The notes beneath the pieces are model-generated. The model was given only the letters and a program-made list of their open reading frames with translations, did not search any database and was not told the origin of the DNA. Positions 50,504 to 59,388 of a stretch of DNA of 64,000 nucleotides are shown here, in pieces. Location: NCBI RefSeq assembly GCF_023242315.1, contig NZ_JALLIY010000011.1:1-64000 (forward strand), read 5' to 3'. A program made the position numbers and the translations under genes. Position 1 is the stretch's first letter. Each line of letters opens with the position of its first letter. The DNA is from Pseudomonas sp. MWU13-2105 (lineage in GTDB: Bacteria > Pseudomonadota > Gammaproteobacteria > Pseudomonadales > Pseudomonadaceae).

Positions 50504-53500
50504 ATGAATACCCCCATAGAGGAGCCTGCCAGGGAGCCTGTTGAGTCGGTCAACGCGGTTGCAACAGCGGTTTTACCCGACCCCAATGGCGCCACCCTGG
50601 AGCGCCTTGGCGAAAAACTCCGCGCACATATCGCGCGCGCGGAACGTCCCAGCCTGTTGCTCAATCGGCTCCAGGCCGCGCTGGTGCGTGGGCTCGATAG
50701 CCAGCACCAGCTCAGGAGGCTCTTCGAGCGGGCCCCGCGGATCGCTGGGTTGCTCAAGCAGATCCTGAGCGAGGCCTTCGGACACGATCCACACAGGTTG
50801 GTGTTTACCCCGCCATTGCGTTGCGGCGCCGGGCAAACGGCGCGGAGCCTGGCGCAGGTGGCCCTGTCGCTGCTGCGCAATCCGTTTCTGTCCCTGGCGC
50901 CAGGTCATGGGATGCGACTGAGCCTGGCCGATGAGCCGGGGCAGGCCTTGTCGCTGGACCCGGAGCAGGTTCTGGTGCGCCTGCGGACCTTGGGCTTGTC
51001 GTCCAGGCTCGACACGGCCCTGCGCCGCTATTGGGATCAGCCGGCCAGCGATAGCCATGTCTCGCGACGCGAGCGCCTGATCGAACTGCACAAGCTGCTG
51101 TTTCACGACAAGGCCCTGCTGACCCATGGCATCGATGGCTTGTCCATTGCCGGCTTCAATATGCTGATGGGCCTGTTGGATGCGCCGACTCCCGAAGCTC
51201 GGGCGCTGGCCGGTGGCCGTTGGGGACGGCTCAGGGTGGCGGAGCTGGTCTGGCCGGGAAATGGCGCGGCGACGCTGGCCTTGAGCGGGGCCTTGCACTT
51301 GCATGGTAGCGGCAGCGCCGAGCAGGGACGGCAGGTGCTCTTCGTGCCGGGGGTGTCGGAGGAACTCTTCGAGTTTTCCAGCCACGCCGAGATGCAACAG
51401 CAGCTCGCGCAGTTGCTCAACACACCGGGCAGTTATCGACCCTGGCAGTTGCTGGCGCTGCAAGAGCGCCATCAGCTGTTTCCCCGGGCGGATCGTCCGG
51501 CCCTGGCTTACCGCTTCCAGACGTCTGTCGAGCTCACCGGCGATGCCCTGGCCCACAGTGCCTTGAGCCGGTTGGACACGCAGTTGGCCAATGAGTGGGC
51601 CGCCGCCTTGCTACTCAACACGGCGTATATGCTGCCCGAGGGCATGGCCGATGCCGGCCGCCTGACGCCGCTGCAGGCCGTTGAGGCCATGCAGGATTCA
51701 CGCATGGCGCTGACCGGTTTGCCGCCCCTCGGGGCGTCGATTGCGCAGTTACTACGACGCGACGAGCAGCGCAGAATGCTCGAGATCAGCTTCGGCAGCC
51801 TGGCCGTGGACCTTCCCGTGCGCCTGCGCCAGAGCAAGGTCCGGCAGCAGGAGCGCGCTCTGCTCAAGCGGCTTGATGAGCAAGACCTGGGGCGCGATAC
51901 CCCGGCCTACAGCGAGCTGCTGGCGCGGCATAAGCTTTGGCGCCAGCAGGCGGCTGATGTCCAGGGCCTGCTCCAGAAGCGGGAGGGGCATGCCCAGTCG
52001 GAATTCTGGAGCCGCCGGGACAAGGAGGGCCGCGATCTTCCCGGAAAGTTGCTGGAAGGACGCGGCCAGGGCCTTTTGCACGAGGCGCAGTTGCAGCATC
52101 AGCTCGGGCTGATCGATCAGCAAGAGCTGGCGCGTGTGTTCGATATGCTGCCACAGCCTTTGGTCGAGGTCCGGGCTGCCAGTGATACACGGGTCGCCGC
52201 CATCACCCTGGGGCCGGCGGACTCGCCTTGGTCGTTGGCCGGGGCCTGTGCCATCAGCACCCGACAAGCGCTGGCCGATCCGCGCTCGGGCGCGTCGGTG
52301 CTGCTGTTCGTGCCGGGACGGTTGGGCGGGCTGCAACGCTTCATGAGCCGCGACAGTCTCTCGCAACGCCTGGACATCAGCTTGCGCAGCCCGGAGTGCG
52401 AAAGCTTTTGGCCGCTGATCGCCCGGGACCGGCGTAATGAGGCACGTAGCTGGGTGCGCGGGCTGGCTGCCGGCGAACGGATCCCCATCCACTATCGGTC
52501 GATTGCGACGGACGCCCTGCAACAGGGACTCCAGCAACAGATCCAGGACCACCTTCGGCTTTGCCGACTGATCGAGGGCGGCTTGCGACCGTTCTCGGAA
52601 ATTGCTGACGCCAGCAGTTCCCTGCAACTGCTGGCCCATGAGTTGGAGGAGAACCTCGGTGTCCCGGGGCACGAGGCCCGGGACCGCGCGCTGGACAATG
52701 TTGCCACTCTGCAACTCGGTGCCGTGCAGGCGCGGGGCCTTCCCGGCTGGTTGTCCGCGGCCCCGCGGATGGACCGCCAGCAGTACGCGCGATTGCTGAC
52801 GCGCTACCAGAGAAGTGTGCAGGCCCTGGAACTCAAGCTGGAACATCAGCTACCAGACCTGGATGACTTCGCCCGCGGAAAAATCATCGAACGACTCAAG
52901 CAGGACGGTTTTTATCCGGGGCTGGATATCGACAAACCGTTGTTCGATCTTCCTGACAGTGTCGAGCGGGTGTGGGTTGGTCATCCTGAACGTACGGCGG
53001 GCGAGGCGGGCCCGAAGACGCTGGTCAGCGATTCGCGCCAGACCTACAGCTTCTTGCGCCTGGCCCTGGAAAACCTCGATCCGCAAGCGCCCTGGACCAA
53101 ACGTCGGCTGCAACATGGACGGATTCTGGACTCCGCGTGGCGGCAACGCCTGAGCCCCGATTATCTGATCGCTACGATCTCGGCGCTGGACCTCGGAGGA
53201 CACTACGACACCCGGATCCAGCGGGCCTTTTACGGTGTTGATAATTCCAGGCTCGAACCGCTGCGGGCGTTCGACCAGGCGCTGTTGTACCGGCTGGTCC
53301 GGCAACGCGCCCACATGGAGTTGTTCGGTGCCCGGCAACAGGGGCTCAGCGACTGGGCCGCCGAGGTCTTCGCGATGGCCCTGAATGCAGAGTTCGTCGC
53401 GGATTTGCATAACGAGCATGTCGAGCTCGAATTGTACTTCGTCACCTTCGCCGGCCGGGCGTTTGCCCGGGCCCGGCATGTGGGCAATGCGGTGGCGATC

Positions 53501-55792
53501 CACGACAAGCTTTCCGGGAGAACGCTGGTCTATCTGCCGGGTGCCCCGCATGAGCAGGTGCTGACGGAGCACACCGATCTGGCGGCCGCGCAACGGGCAC
53601 TGGTGGAGGTCGAGCGGGCATCGCAACGGGTGGCGGATATTGTGCAAAGGCTGGCTGCGGGCTGGGAGGCGGAAGTCATCGAGGGTTACCCGGCCGAGCA
53701 AGGTCCGGCGGCGTGCTCAACAGGTCTGTTGCCGTTGCCCGAGGAGCGGGTGCCATTGGTTCTGACATCCTTGGGGATTGAGCCTGTTTCCACGCTCAAC
53801 TCCGTTGCTCTGGTCAAGGCCATCAAGAGTTGGTGGAGTAGCGAATCGGAGCAAGCGGTACCGGACCCCGTGGCGCTGGAAAAGGAGGTCAGGCGTGAGG
53901 TCGCGGAAAACCCCGGGCACTGGCTGCGCCTGAAGAAGACCCAGCGTTGCGACCTGTCGCTGATCCTGGCACACGCCTTGGTCCTGAGGGCGCAGCAGCG
54001 TGCCCGGTCGATCTCCAACTCCGCCCGGCAACTGGCGCAGATCCGCGAGTTGCGTGAGCGCGAGCAGCGCTCGGCCTACTGGCTCAGGGTGTTGTCGGTG
54101 ATACCGGTGGTCAGCATTGCGGTCAACACCTATGAGACGGCCGTGGCCCTGCGCCGTTTTCACCGCAGCGGTGACCCGCGCGATGCCTTCGAACTGTTCA
54201 AGGCGGCGCATATGACGCTGCTCGACGCCGTCCTGACCTTCTCTCCCGCTCGCCTGGCGGGCCGGCCGGCGCGGGTCGCCCATGCGCTTTGGCCGCGGGC
54301 GGCGCTGAAGACCATCGGTCGTCGACAGGCCCTCTCGCACAAGGGCGCGACGGCCTTGAAAAAAGTCGATGTCATGGCCAAGCCCAGGCCGCTGCTCCCG
54401 GGGTATGAAGCGAAGATCAGCGCGGATGATGCGCTTGCCCTGCACGGCCCGAGCAATGCCGGCAGCTATGTGAAAGACGGCGTGCAGTTCATCACTGACG
54501 GCCGCAACCGCTACGAGGTCTACCGACCCAAGGGGGAAAGTGCCCTGCGCTTGAAGAAAACCGCCGCGCAGGACAATGAACTGGTGCTGCATATCCGCGA
54601 GCCAGGCGAATACCTGCTGCGCGCCGATGCCCCCGAGCCAATGCCCGGCCCCAGCCGGGGGATTTGGCACCGTCCCTGGGAGCAACCCGTGTCGCCGCCG
54701 GCCGCAACCGGTGCGCCGGTGCCGCAACTGGAATGGATGACCCGCCGGCCGGCCTTGTTGTCCTCGGACTGGAAGACGTGGGGCTTGGCATTGGAGCGCG
54801 AGCAGGTTGTCGAGCTGTCGGCGTCCAGGGGGTTGTATCGCCGGCACGCTGGCGCGGAGGCGCGCCTGTTGAAACTCGGCGATCATTATTTCGAACTGCT
54901 TCCCGATGGCTCGGGGATTCATCCGGACATTGTTTTCCTGAAGCGTCCCGGTTCGTTGGCCACGCACGCCCGAAACGACTTCAATCACTGGTGGCGCCAT
55001 TTGGACGAGCAGCCGGTTCCGGCCACCTTTGATCAACGGAGCCAGACCTGGACACCGCGCACACCCTTGTTCAGCGTGCCGGCGGAGCAGTCCCTGGCAC
55101 AGCCCATGGAGGGCATGATGCAATCCAGCTTGCGCAGGACGCTCCACCGGCTGATCGAGCGTTCCGATGTGCAGGGTACGTCGGTGACCGCCACCCGCAT
55201 GGTCGCGCTCAGGCGTACCCAGGAGTCCTGGGTCACGCGAGGGGTGGATATGCATGTGTTGTTCCGGGAGCTCGATGCCCGCCCCCTGCGCTGGCGCAAC
55301 CATTTTATCGGTGAGCCGGACGGCATAACGGACTTTTCCCGGCTGGACTTCCATCCGCCCCACGCGATCGACCAGCGGATCTTCGACGTCAGCGGCTTGC
55401 CTCGTATTGCCGACCTGGCACTCAATACCGAGCAGGCCGTGACACCGATCCTGCGTCGCCATGGTTTTGTGGTGACCGAGATCCCGAAGGCCCGATCGTT
55501 CAATACGGTGAATCTGTTTTGCTCGCATCCGGGCACGGATCAGTTGTTCTACATCACGCTCAAATGGACCAAGCGCCGCTCGGTGGCCTTGCCGCGTTCC
55601 CGGGGGGCGCCGCAACAGTTGACAGATGAGTGGCTGCGCCGGATCGTCGAGCAGCGGACGATGAGCCAGCACCGGCTGTTGCAACCGGTGAGGGCGGCGC
55701 TGGACCAAGGGCGCCTGGTGAAAATGGTCGCGGGCTTGCAGCGGGTGCCGGGGAGCGATCAGGTCGTGGTGTTTTTTGTCAGGGTGATATAG
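50504..55792 (+). CDS. DUF6543 'dermonecrotic toxin' family giant protein (1762 aa)
   Basis: A 1762-residue protein with no signal peptide. It contains helical and alpha/beta stretches such as GMRLSLADEPG, DLARVFDMLPQPLVEV and DALQQGLQQQIQDHL, and conserved DUF6543 segments like RRLEQHGRILDSAW-type (here RRLQHGRILDSAW) and AFYGVDNSRLEPLRAFD. Weakly amphipathic segments around residues 1195-1250 (VLSVIPVVSIAVNTY) could insert into membrane. The C-terminal 250 residues differ from typical members and probably hold the effector domain; I recognise no catalytic motif there. The family is often called dermonecrotic toxin in Pseudomonas; its activity here is unproved and no immunity gene follows. 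Confidence 0.75.
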   Translation: MNTPIEEPAREPVESVNAVATAVLPDPNGATLERLGEKLRAHIARAERPSLLLNRLQAALVRGLDSQHQLRRLFERAPRIAGLLKQILSEAFGHDPHRLVFTPPLRCGAGQTARSLAQVALSLLRNPFLSLAPGHGMRLSLADEPGQALSLDPEQVLVRLRTLGLSSRLDTALRRYWDQPASDSHVSRRERLIELHKLLFHDKALLTHGIDGLSIAGFNMLMGLLDAPTPEARALAGGRWGRLRVAELVWPGNGAATLALSGALHLHGSGSAEQGRQVLFVPGVSEELFEFSSHAEMQQQLAQLLNTPGSYRPWQLLALQERHQLFPRADRPALAYRFQTSVELTGDALAHSALSRLDTQLANEWAAALLLNTAYMLPEGMADAGRLTPLQAVEAMQDSRMALTGLPPLGASIAQLLRRDEQRRMLEISFGSLAVDLPVRLRQSKVRQQERALLKRLDEQDLGRDTPAYSELLARHKLWRQQAADVQGLLQKREGHAQSEFWSRRDKEGRDLPGKLLEGRGQGLLHEAQLQHQLGLIDQQELARVFDMLPQPLVEVRAASDTRVAAITLGPADSPWSLAGACAISTRQALADPRSGASVLLFVPGRLGGLQRFMSRDSLSQRLDISLRSPECESFWPLIARDRRNEARSWVRGLAAGERIPIHYRSIATDALQQGLQQQIQDHLRLCRLIEGGLRPFSEIADASSSLQLLAHELEENLGVPGHEARDRALDNVATLQLGAVQARGLPGWLSAAPRMDRQQYARLLTRYQRSVQALELKLEHQLPDLDDFARGKIIERLKQDGFYPGLDIDKPLFDLPDSVERVWVGHPERTAGEAGPKTLVSDSRQTYSFLRLALENLDPQAPWTKRRLQHGRILDSAWRQRLSPDYLIATISALDLGGHYDTRIQRAFYGVDNSRLEPLRAFDQALLYRLVRQRAHMELFGARQQGLSDWAAEVFAMALNAEFVADLHNEHVELELYFVTFAGRAFARARHVGNAVAIHDKLSGRTLVYLPGAPHEQVLTEHTDLAAAQRALVEVERASQRVADIVQRLAAGWEAEVIEGYPAEQGPAACSTGLLPLPEERVPLVLTSLGIEPVSTLNSVALVKAIKSWWSSESEQAVPDPVALEKEVRREVAENPGHWLRLKKTQRCDLSLILAHALVLRAQQRARSISNSARQLAQIRELREREQRSAYWLRVLSVIPVVSIAVNTYETAVALRRFHRSGDPRDAFELFKAAHMTLLDAVLTFSPARLAGRPARVAHALWPRAALKTIGRRQALSHKGATALKKVDVMAKPRPLLPGYEAKISADDALALHGPSNAGSYVKDGVQFITDGRNRYEVYRPKGESALRLKKTAAQDNELVLHIREPGEYLLRADAPEPMPGPSRGIWHRPWEQPVSPPAATGAPVPQLEWMTRRPALLSSDWKTWGLALEREQVVELSASRGLYRRHAGAEARLLKLGDHYFELLPDGSGIHPDIVFLKRPGSLATHARNDFNHWWRHLDEQPVPATFDQRSQTWTPRTPLFSVPAEQSLAQPMEGMMQSSLRRTLHRLIERSDVQGTSVTATRMVALRRTQESWVTRGVDMHVLFRELDARPLRWRNHFIGEPDGITDFSRLDFHPPHAIDQRIFDVSGLPRIADLALNTEQAVTPILRRHGFVVTEIPKARSFNTVNLFCSHPGTDQLFYITLKWTKRRSVALPRSRGAPQQLTDEWLRRIVEQRTMSQHRLLQPVRAALDQGRLVKMVAGLQRVPGSDQVVVFFVRVI

Positions 55793-55840
55793 GTCGCCCC
55801 GCGTGCATCCGCCGCGCGACTGCAGTGGCCTGAAAACAAA

Positions 55841-55876
55841 AATGCCCCGGATCAACGATCCGGGGCATTTTATTTT
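55841..55876. terminator. Perfect bidirectional terminator
   Basis: AATGCCCCGGATC and GATCCGGGGCATT form a 13-bp perfect stem around AAC, with TTATTTT after it and A-rich sequence before it. It can end the toxin gene transcript and, on the other strand, the tRNA transcript. Confidence 0.88.
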
Positions 55877-55881
55877 GCAGA

Positions 55882-55958
55882 TGGTGCACCAGGCGGGATT
55901 CGAACCCACGACCCCTGCCTTCGGAGGGCAGTACTCTATCCAGCTGAGCTACTGGTGC
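55882..55958 (-). tRNA. tRNA-Arg (anticodon CCG)
   Basis: Read on the minus strand, the acceptor stem GCACCAG/CTGGTGC, D-arm AGCTCAGCTGGATAGAG, anticodon arm CTGCC-CTCCGAA-GGCAG and T-arm with GGTTCGAATCC are all present, and CCA is encoded. The 7-base anticodon loop gives CCG, reading CGG arginine codons. Length is 77 bases including CCA. Confidence 0.95.
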
Positions 55959-56355
55959 TTGTGCGGGCGACATCATACCCATGTCGGCTCGGGGCGTCCA
56001 TTCAGGTTTTGTCAGGAAATTCTTTGCGTGGGTTTTCATCGGCCAAACACCCGGCCTTGGCGACTTTGAACCGCGGCGCGCAGGCCCGGGATTCACGTTG
56101 ATCAGAAAAACTCGGCAAAAGCGCCATTTTCGTTCTTTTTTTCGAACAGACTATTGTCCTTTACCCCCATTGATCCTAGGATTCGTTTGAGATTTCAAAC
56201 GCTCTTGTCTGGGTGCTGAACCGCACATCAATCGCATGTGCGCTATTTATGTGCTTCGGCCCGGTGAATGAATTTCCTGACGGCAGCCTCCAAGGCGCCT
56301 TTCCACAATCAATAATTCGCTGCGCGCAAGCGCGGTGCTGTTAAGGAAAGCCTAC
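55959..56355 (+). promoter_or_regulatory. Intergenic region upstream of gabD with a palindrome
   Basis: About 400 bases without a gene. CGTTTGA (56184-56190) and TCAAACG (56195-56201) are perfect arms around GATT, a likely operator. A second dyad is GCACAT (56223-56228) with ATGTGC (56236-56241). No sigma54 -24/-12 box was found. AAGGAAAG precedes the gabD ATG. Confidence 0.5.
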
Positions 56356-57798
56356 ATGCAGCTCAAAGACACCCAGTTGTTCCGCCAGCAAGCCTTCATT
56401 GATGGGGCTTGGGTCGATGCGGACAATGGTCAGACGATCAAGGTCAACAACCCGGCCACCGGCGAAATCCTCGGTACCGTGCCAAAAATGGGCGCCGCCG
56501 AAACCCGTCGCGCCATCGAAGCCGCCGACAAGGCCCTGCCGGCCTGGCGTGCCCTGACCGCCAAAGAGCGTGCAAACAAGCTGCGTCGCTGGTACGAACT
56601 GATCATCGAGAACCAGGACGACCTGGCGCGCCTGATGACCCTCGAACAAGGCAAGCCATTGGCCGAAGCCAAGGGCGAAATCGTCTACGCCGCCTCCTTC
56701 ATCGAATGGTTCGCCGAAGAAGCCAAGCGCATCTACGGCGATGTGATTCCGGGCCACCAGCCGGACAAGCGCCTGATCGTGATCAAGCAGCCGATCGGTG
56801 TCACCGCCGCCATCACCCCGTGGAACTTCCCGGCCGCGATGATCACCCGTAAAGCCGGCCCGGCCCTGGCCGCCGGTTGCACCATGGTGCTCAAGCCCGC
56901 TTCGCAGACCCCGTTCTCGGCCTTCGCCCTGGCCGAACTGGCCCAGCGCGCCGGGATCCCGAAAGGCGTGTTCAGCGTGGTGTCCGGCAGCGCCGGCGAT
57001 ATCGGCAGCGAGCTGACCAGCAACCCGATCGTGCGCAAGCTGTCCTTCACCGGCTCGACCGAGATCGGTCGCCAGTTGATGGCTGAATGCGCCAAGGACA
57101 TCAAGAAGGTTTCCCTGGAACTGGGCGGCAACGCTCCGTTCATCGTGTTCGACGACGCGGACCTGGACAAGGCCGTCGAAGGCGCGATCATTTCCAAGTA
57201 CCGCAACAACGGCCAGACCTGCGTCTGTGCCAACCGCCTGTACATCCAGGACTCGGTCTACGACGCGTTCGCCGAGAAACTGAAAGTGGCGGTCGCCAAG
57301 CTGAAGATCGGCAACGGCCTGGAAGAAGGTACCACCACGGGGCCGCTGATCGACGAGAAGGCCGTGGCCAAGGTCCAGGAACACATCGCCGATGCCCTGA
57401 GCAAAGGCGCGACCCTGCTGGCCGGCGGCAAGTCCATCGAAGGTAACTTCTTCGAGCCGACTATCCTGACCAACGTCTCCAAGGACGCCGCGGTGGCCAA
57501 GGAAGAAACCTTCGGTCCATTGGCGCCGCTGTTCCGCTTCAAGGACGAAGCCGAAGTGATCGCGATGTCCAACGACACCGAGTTCGGCCTGGCCTCGTAC
57601 TTCTACGCCCGTGACCTGGGCCGGGTGTTCCGTGTGGCCGAAGCCCTGGAATACGGCATGGTCGGTGTCAACACCGGGCTGATCTCCAACGAAGTCGCGC
57701 CGTTCGGCGGCATCAAGGCGTCGGGCCTGGGCCGTGAAGGCTCCAAGTACGGCATCGAAGACTACCTGGAAATCAAATATCTCTGCCTGGGTATCTAA
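56356..57798 (+). CDS. gabD: NAD(P)-dependent succinate-semialdehyde dehydrogenase
   Basis: A 480-residue aldehyde dehydrogenase. Motifs seen are TPWNFPAAMITRKAGPALAAGC, the SFTGSTEIGR cofactor turn, catalytic Glu in LELGGNAPF and nucleophile Cys in NNGQTCVCANR, plus EETFGPLAPLF. The NAGQTC-like cysteine region and the pairing with gabT identify succinate semialdehyde as substrate. It feeds GABA carbon into the TCA cycle. The start ATG at 56356 follows AAGGAAAG. Confidence 0.93.
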   Translation: MQLKDTQLFRQQAFIDGAWVDADNGQTIKVNNPATGEILGTVPKMGAAETRRAIEAADKALPAWRALTAKERANKLRRWYELIIENQDDLARLMTLEQGKPLAEAKGEIVYAASFIEWFAEEAKRIYGDVIPGHQPDKRLIVIKQPIGVTAAITPWNFPAAMITRKAGPALAAGCTMVLKPASQTPFSAFALAELAQRAGIPKGVFSVVSGSAGDIGSELTSNPIVRKLSFTGSTEIGRQLMAECAKDIKKVSLELGGNAPFIVFDDADLDKAVEGAIISKYRNNGQTCVCANRLYIQDSVYDAFAEKLKVAVAKLKIGNGLEEGTTTGPLIDEKAVAKVQEHIADALSKGATLLAGGKSIEGNFFEPTILTNVSKDAAVAKEETFGPLAPLFRFKDEAEVIAMSNDTEFGLASYFYARDLGRVFRVAEALEYGMVGVNTGLISNEVAPFGGIKASGLGREGSKYGIEDYLEIKYLCLGI

Positions 57799-57972
57799 CC
57801 CAGTCAGGTGGTTCGGCGAGAGGGGCACGAGAGCGCTGTCCCTGTCGCGTTGCAAACGACACTTAGTGTGGCCGGAACGCGGTACCAGTCGATCATCGTA
57901 TGCTGGTGCCGTGGGCTCCCTGCCGCGTCATCCTTGAACCACGCCGCCCGATGAGCGGTGAATGAGGACACC

Positions 57973-59256
57973 ATGAGCAAGACCAACGCATCCCTGATGA
58001 AACGCCGCGAAGCCGCTGTACCCCGCGGCGTCGGCCAGATCCACCCGATCTTCGCCGACCACGCGCAGAACGCCACGGTGACCGACGTCGAAGGTCGCGA
58101 GTTCATCGACTTCGCCGGCGGTATCGCCGTGCTGAACACCGGTCACCTGCACCCGAAAGTCATCGCCGCCGTGACCGCGCAACTGCACAAGCTGACCCAT
58201 ACCTGTTTCCAGGTCCTGGCCTACGAACCCTACGTAGAGCTGTGCGAAAAAATCAACGCCAAGGTCCCGGGTGATTTCGCCAAGAAAACCCTGCTGGTCA
58301 CCACCGGTTCCGAAGCCGTGGAAAACGCTGTGAAAATCGCTCGCGCCGCCACTGGCCGTGCCGGCGTGATCGCCTTTACCGGCGCCTACCACGGTCGCAC
58401 CATGATGACCCTGGGCCTGACCGGCAAGGTCGTGCCTTACTCGGCCGGCATGGGCCTGATGCCAGGCGGCATCTTCCGCGCGCTGTACCCGAACGAGCTG
58501 CATGGCGTGAGCATCGACGACTCCATCGCCAGCATCGAGCGCATCTTCAAGAACGACGCCGAGCCACGTGATATCGCCGCGATCATCATCGAGCCGGTGC
58601 AGGGCGAAGGCGGTTTCTACGTCGCGCCAAAAGAGTTCATGAAGCGCCTGCGTGCCCTGTGCGACCAGCACGGCATCCTGCTGATCGCCGACGAAGTGCA
58701 AACCGGTGCCGGTCGTACCGGGACCTTCTTCGCCATGGAACAGATGGGCGTTGCCGCCGACCTGACCACCTTCGCCAAATCCATCGCCGGCGGCTTCCCG
58801 CTGGCCGGTGTTTGCGGCAAGGCCGAATACATGGACGCCATCGCTCCCGGCGGCCTGGGCGGCACCTACGCCGGTAGCCCGATCGCTTGCGCCGCGGCCC
58901 TGGCCGTGATGGAAGTGTTCGAGGAAGAGCACCTGCTGGATCGCTGCAAGGCAGTCGGCGAGCGCCTGGTGACCGGTCTGAAGAAGATCCAGGCCAAGTA
59001 CCCGGCGGTGATCGGTGAAGTGCGTGCCCTGGGCGCGATGATCGCGATCGAGCTGTTCGACGGTGGCGACAGCCACAAGCCGAACGCCGCAGCCGTGGCC
59101 CAGGTCGTGGCCAAGGCGCGTGACAAGGGCTTGATCCTGCTGTCCTGCGGTACCTACGGCAACGTGTTGCGCGTCCTGGTTCCGCTGACCGCGCCGGACG
59201 AGCAGTTGGACAAAGGCCTGGCAATCATCGAAGAGTGCTTCGCCGAACTCGCCTGA
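57973..59256 (+). CDS. gabT: 4-aminobutyrate aminotransferase
   Basis: A 427-residue class III PLP aminotransferase: TTGSEAVENAVKIAR, YHGRTMMTLGLTGK, IAAIIIEPVQGEGG, LIADEVQTGAGRTGTFFAMEQMGV and the PLP lysine in FAKSIAGGFPLAG. It converts GABA and 2-oxoglutarate to succinate semialdehyde and glutamate, supplying GabD. The intergenic distance from gabD (174 bases) could hold its own promoter. The ATG at 57973 is preceded by TGAGGA. Confidence 0.93.
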   Translation: MSKTNASLMKRREAAVPRGVGQIHPIFADHAQNATVTDVEGREFIDFAGGIAVLNTGHLHPKVIAAVTAQLHKLTHTCFQVLAYEPYVELCEKINAKVPGDFAKKTLLVTTGSEAVENAVKIARAATGRAGVIAFTGAYHGRTMMTLGLTGKVVPYSAGMGLMPGGIFRALYPNELHGVSIDDSIASIERIFKNDAEPRDIAAIIIEPVQGEGGFYVAPKEFMKRLRALCDQHGILLIADEVQTGAGRTGTFFAMEQMGVAADLTTFAKSIAGGFPLAGVCGKAEYMDAIAPGGLGGTYAGSPIACAAALAVMEVFEEEHLLDRCKAVGERLVTGLKKIQAKYPAVIGEVRALGAMIAIELFDGGDSHKPNAAAVAQVVAKARDKGLILLSCGTYGNVLRVLVPLTAPDEQLDKGLAIIEECFAELA

Positions 59257-59274
59257 GTTGTGACGCGATAGACA

Positions 59275-59301
59275 AAAAGACCCGCTCCGGCGGGTTTTTT
59301 T
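59275..59301 (+). terminator. Rho-independent terminator after gabT
   Basis: CCCGC (59281-59285) and GCGGG (59290-59294) around TCCG, followed by seven T and preceded by an A run, form a strong bidirectional terminator 20 bases after the gabT stop. Confidence 0.9.
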
Positions 59302-59388
59302 GTTTCGCCACGGCGCAATAGTGGCTTTTGGCTGTATCTGCCTGTGCGTATTGACTAATGTGTCAGGATTGCTCTCGGAGAGTACTTG

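Noticed and set aside
53717..55909. 730-codon minus-strand open frame opposite the toxin gene
   Set aside because: It runs through the perfect terminator and part of the tRNA and lacks domain sequence.
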